64,000 bases of DNA from the NCBI GenBank assembly GCA_036503555.1, contig DASXWQ010000071.1, forward strand, positions 20,778-84,777, given 5' to 3'. Numbering within the stretch: position 1 is the first letter of the stretch; the number at the start of each line of letters is the position of its first letter. The notes beneath the pieces were generated by a model. The model had not been told where the DNA came from. It made no database searches and was given only the letters and a program-made list of their open reading frames with translations. Both the position numbers and the translations under genes were made by a program. Below are positions 61,918-64,000 of the stretch, piece after piece. Origin of the DNA: Actinocatenispora sp036503555 (GTDB taxonomy: Bacteria > Actinomycetota > Actinomycetes > Mycobacteriales > Micromonosporaceae).

Positions 61918-62721
61918 TCAGGCGCCGACGAGGGGGCGGAAGGCGCCGACGGCGACGCTGATCCCGAGCGACAGCGCGGCCAGTGCGACGCCGCCGGCGA
62001 ACACCAGCACGTCGGCCCGGCGTACCGGGTGGTGCCGGGCGTAGGTGCGGGGGGTGCCGGCGTCGAAGCCGCGCGCGTCCATCGCGGTGGCGAGCCGGCC
62101 GCCCCGTCGTACCGCGCCGACCAGCAGCGCGAACAGCGTCGACGCGAACAGCCGGCCGCGGGCCACCGGGTTGCGGCCCGCGTCGACACCGCGGGCCCGC
62201 CGGGCCAGCCCCAAAAGCTCCCACTCGTCTGCCAGCAACGGCATCAGCCGGTACGCCGCGAGCGCGCCGATCGCGAACCGCGGCGGTACGCGGACCTGCC
62301 GGACGAGGCAGTCGGCGAGATCGGTCGGGTCCGTGGTGGCGAACGCGACGACGCCGGGCAGCGCGATCGCCAGCACCCGCAGGCCGAGCGCGCCGCCCGC
62401 GGCCAGGCTGCCGGAGGAGAGCCGGAACGGTCCACTGTGGACGTACACGGTGCCGGCGAGGTCGCCGGCGAACAGCACGTTGACCACGCCGACGGTGACC
62501 GCACCGAGCAGCAGCGGCCAGGCCCGGCGCAGCAGCGGACCCGGGCGCAGGCCGGCGAACGGCAGGACGGCGAGCGTGCCGAAAAGCGCCACGGCCGGCG
62601 TCACCGGGTCGACCGACGCGAGTACGGCCAGCGACAGCACCAGGACGGCGCCGAGCTTGGTCACCGGGTTCAGCCGGGTGACCGGCGCACCGGCCGGCGC
62701 GATCGGCGCGGCGAACCGCAT
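61918..62721 (-). CDS. ECF transporter transmembrane component (EcfT)
   Basis: 267 residues from ATG 62721, sharing a base with the ATPase stop (TGATG). Five or six hydrophobic segments and the two ATPase-coupling Ala-Arg-Gly motifs: LARRARGVDAG and AMDARGF. EcfT couples ATP hydrolysis to a vitamin- or metal-binding S component. The substrate cannot be read from this subunit. Confidence 0.9.
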   Translation of the reverse strand: MRFAAPIAPAGAPVTRLNPVTKLGAVLVLSLAVLASVDPVTPAVALFGTLAVLPFAGLRPGPLLRRAWPLLLGAVTVGVVNVLFAGDLAGTVYVHSGPFRLSSGSLAAGGALGLRVLAIALPGVVAFATTDPTDLADCLVRQVRVPPRFAIGALAAYRLMPLLADEWELLGLARRARGVDAGRNPVARGRLFASTLFALLVGAVRRGGRLATAMDARGFDAGTPRTYARHHPVRRADVLVFAGGVALAALSLGISVAVGAFRPLVGA

Positions 62722-64000
62722 CAGCCGCGCCGCCCCTCGTCGCTCAACCGTCCCTGGTGGACGGTGACGGACCGGTCGGCCAGCGCGGTCACCAGGTCCT
62801 CGTCATGCGTGACGACCGCGAGTCCCCGGCCGTCGTCGGCCAGCTCGTTCAGCAGCGCCACCGTCTCCCGCCAGGTACGCAGGTCCTGGCCGAACGTCGG
62901 TTCGTCCAGGACGAGCAGGTGCGGCGCGGTGGCCAGCGCGGTCGCCACCGACAGCCGCCGCTGCTCGCCCCCGGACAGCGTGTACGGGTTCGCCTCGGCC
63001 AGCGCCGACAACCGCAACCGGTCCAGCAGGTCGGTGACGACGGCGTCGGTCTCGGCCGCCGTACGGTCGATCCGGCGCGGGCCGAGCGCCAACTCGTCGC
63101 GTACCCGGCCGGTGACGAACTGGTGCTCCGGGTTCTGGAAGACCGAGCCGATCCGCGACGTCAGCGCCGCGGCGCGCCACCGGTGCGGCGGGCGCGGCGG
63201 TCCGGCCAGCGCCTCGTGCGCCACCACCCGGCCGGTACCCGGCGCGAGCAGCCCGCCGAGCAGCAGCGCCAGCGTCGACTTGCCGGATCCGTTGTGCCCC
63301 AACACCGCCAGCGTCTCACCGGCCGACACGGTCAGGTCCACACCGGACAGTGCCGGCGTCGCCGCACCCGGATGCCGGTACCCGAGCCCCTCGGCGGACA
63401 CCAGCGGATCGCCCGGAGTACGCCGGGGGGCGGCCCGCGGCGTGCCGTGCCCCGGTACCCAGACGCCTTGCGCGGCAAGGGAGTCGCCGTGCTCGGCGAA
63501 CACTTTCTCGGGCGGCCCGTCGACCGCCACACCGCCGCCGGGCGCCAGCACCACCACCCGGTCCACGAGCGGCAGCGCGTCGGCGACCCGGTGCTCGACC
63601 AGGATCATCCCGGTACGCCCGTCCGCCAGCACCCGCGCGATCGCGTCGCGTACCAGGGCGGCGCCGGCCGGGTCGAGGTTCGCCGTCGGCTCGTCGAGCA
63701 GCAGCAACCCCGGCCCCGGCGCGAGTACGCCAGCCAGCGCGAGACGCTGCTGCTCGCCGCCGGACAACGCGTCGGTCGACCGGTCCAGCGGGTGCGGGAA
63801 GCCCACAGTGGCAAGGGTTTCCGCGACCCGCGGCCAGATCTCCCCGACCGGTACGCCGTGGTTCTCCAGCCCGAACGCGACGTCGTCGCCGCACCGGGCC
63901 AGCACGAGCTGCGTCTCCGGGTCCTGGAAGAGGAACCCGGGCCGCCGGGTGCCGGACGGGGGAGCGCCGTCGAGCAGGATCTCCCCGGTCCGCTCGCCGG
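62721..64000 (-). CDS. ECF transporter ATPase, two fused ABC domains (5' end outside window)
   Basis: The frame is open to the right window edge, so the N-terminus, including the first Walker A, is missing; upstream of the in-frame GTG 63905 it reads FLFQDPETQLV, a Q-loop. Within the window are the first domain's LSGGEQQ signature and Walker B LLLLDEPTANLD, then a second domain with Walker A GHNGSGKST, FQNPEHQF, LSGGEQRR and LLVLDEPTFGQD. It drives the EcfT encoded next. The S component probably lies beyond the edge. Confidence 0.92.
   Translation of the reverse strand, partial: GERTGEILLDGAPPSGTRRPGFLFQDPETQLVLARCGDDVAFGLENHGVPVGEIWPRVAETLATVGFPHPLDRSTDALSGGEQQRLALAGVLAPGPGLLLLDEPTANLDPAGAALVRDAIARVLADGRTGMILVEHRVADALPLVDRVVVLAPGGGVAVDGPPEKVFAEHGDSLAAQGVWVPGHGTPRAAPRRTPGDPLVSAEGLGYRHPGAATPALSGVDLTVSAGETLAVLGHNGSGKSTLALLLGGLLAPGTGRVVAHEALAGPPRPPHRWRAAALTSRIGSVFQNPEHQFVTGRVRDELALGPRRIDRTAAETDAVVTDLLDRLRLSALAEANPYTLSGGEQRRLSVATALATAPHLLVLDEPTFGQDLRTWRETVALLNELADDGRGLAVVTHDEDLVTALADRSVTVHQGRLSDEGRRG

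Overview
The window is about 64 kb of very GC-rich DNA (I estimate above 70%; not computed). It has dense actinobacterial coding, many GTG starts, GTGA/ATGA/TGATG overlaps between neighbours, and many starts lying 6-7 nt after a -10-like hexamer (likely leaderless mRNAs). The housekeeping order nadD-rsfS ... comEA-comEC-holA ... rpsT/lepA ... hemW ... hrcA-dnaJ-rsmE-hinT ... phoH-ybeY-corC-era ... recO-uppS is that of a filamentous actinomycete chromosome. I infer something close to Micromonosporaceae; this rests on gene order and style, not on a search. I saw no tRNA, rRNA, insertion sequence, prophage or CRISPR array.

Layout. 1-7.6 kb: a DUF3152-type metalloprotease-like lipoprotein (running off the left edge), a two-component pair, an AfsR/SARP-type regulator, and just upstream of it a DUF5134-like membrane protein coupled to an unlisted 43-residue Cys-rich metallothionein-like peptide; then an NRDE-family protein and a 56-residue membrane peptide. 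7.9-9.1 kb: trpS behind a tryptophan leader peptide with tandem Trp codons and a terminator hairpin. 9.35-12.6 kb: an unassigned two-gene unit, an FtsK/SpoIIIE-type ATPase plus a coiled-coil membrane protein. 12.7-15.9 kb: phoD and a coupled secreted nuclease-fold/discoidin protein. 16-21 kb: two tandem, overlapping aminopeptidase N paralogues. 21-24.8 kb: paaK, nadD, rsfS, a histidine phosphatase and a lipoprotein. 25-30.4 kb: the late competence genes comEA-comEC, holA, an F420/FMN oxidoreductase and rpsT. 30.5-34.8 kb: a cyclase-like repeat protein, lepA, and a secreted coiled-coil M15-like peptidase behind a c-di-AMP (ydaO-type) riboswitch. 34.8-38.2 kb: a divergent NmrA/TetR pair with twin palindromic operators, a lysozyme-like lipoprotein and an enoyl-CoA hydratase. 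38.2-49.1 kb: hemW, then the heat-shock and RNA-maturation block with a near-perfect CIRCE before hrcA. 49.3-58.1 kb: a surface-associated FN3-MoxR-DUF58-transglutaminase-like set facing a Ser/Thr kinase that carries its own extracellular FN3-like domain; the transglutaminase has lost its catalytic Cys and His. 58.2-64 kb: recO, uppS, two secreted proteins of unknown role and the T and A components of an ECF transporter (the ATPase runs off the right edge).

The most unusual non-coding signal is a 97-bp element present twice (821-917 on the minus strand; 33339-33435 on the plus strand). Each copy has two DnaA-box sequences (TTGTCCACAG), a TAGGRT hexamer 28-29 nt further on, and a shared G-rich tail (CAGGGTGGGTGGGGG). 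Each lies upstream of a secreted-protein gene. A third DnaA-box pair sits before comEA.
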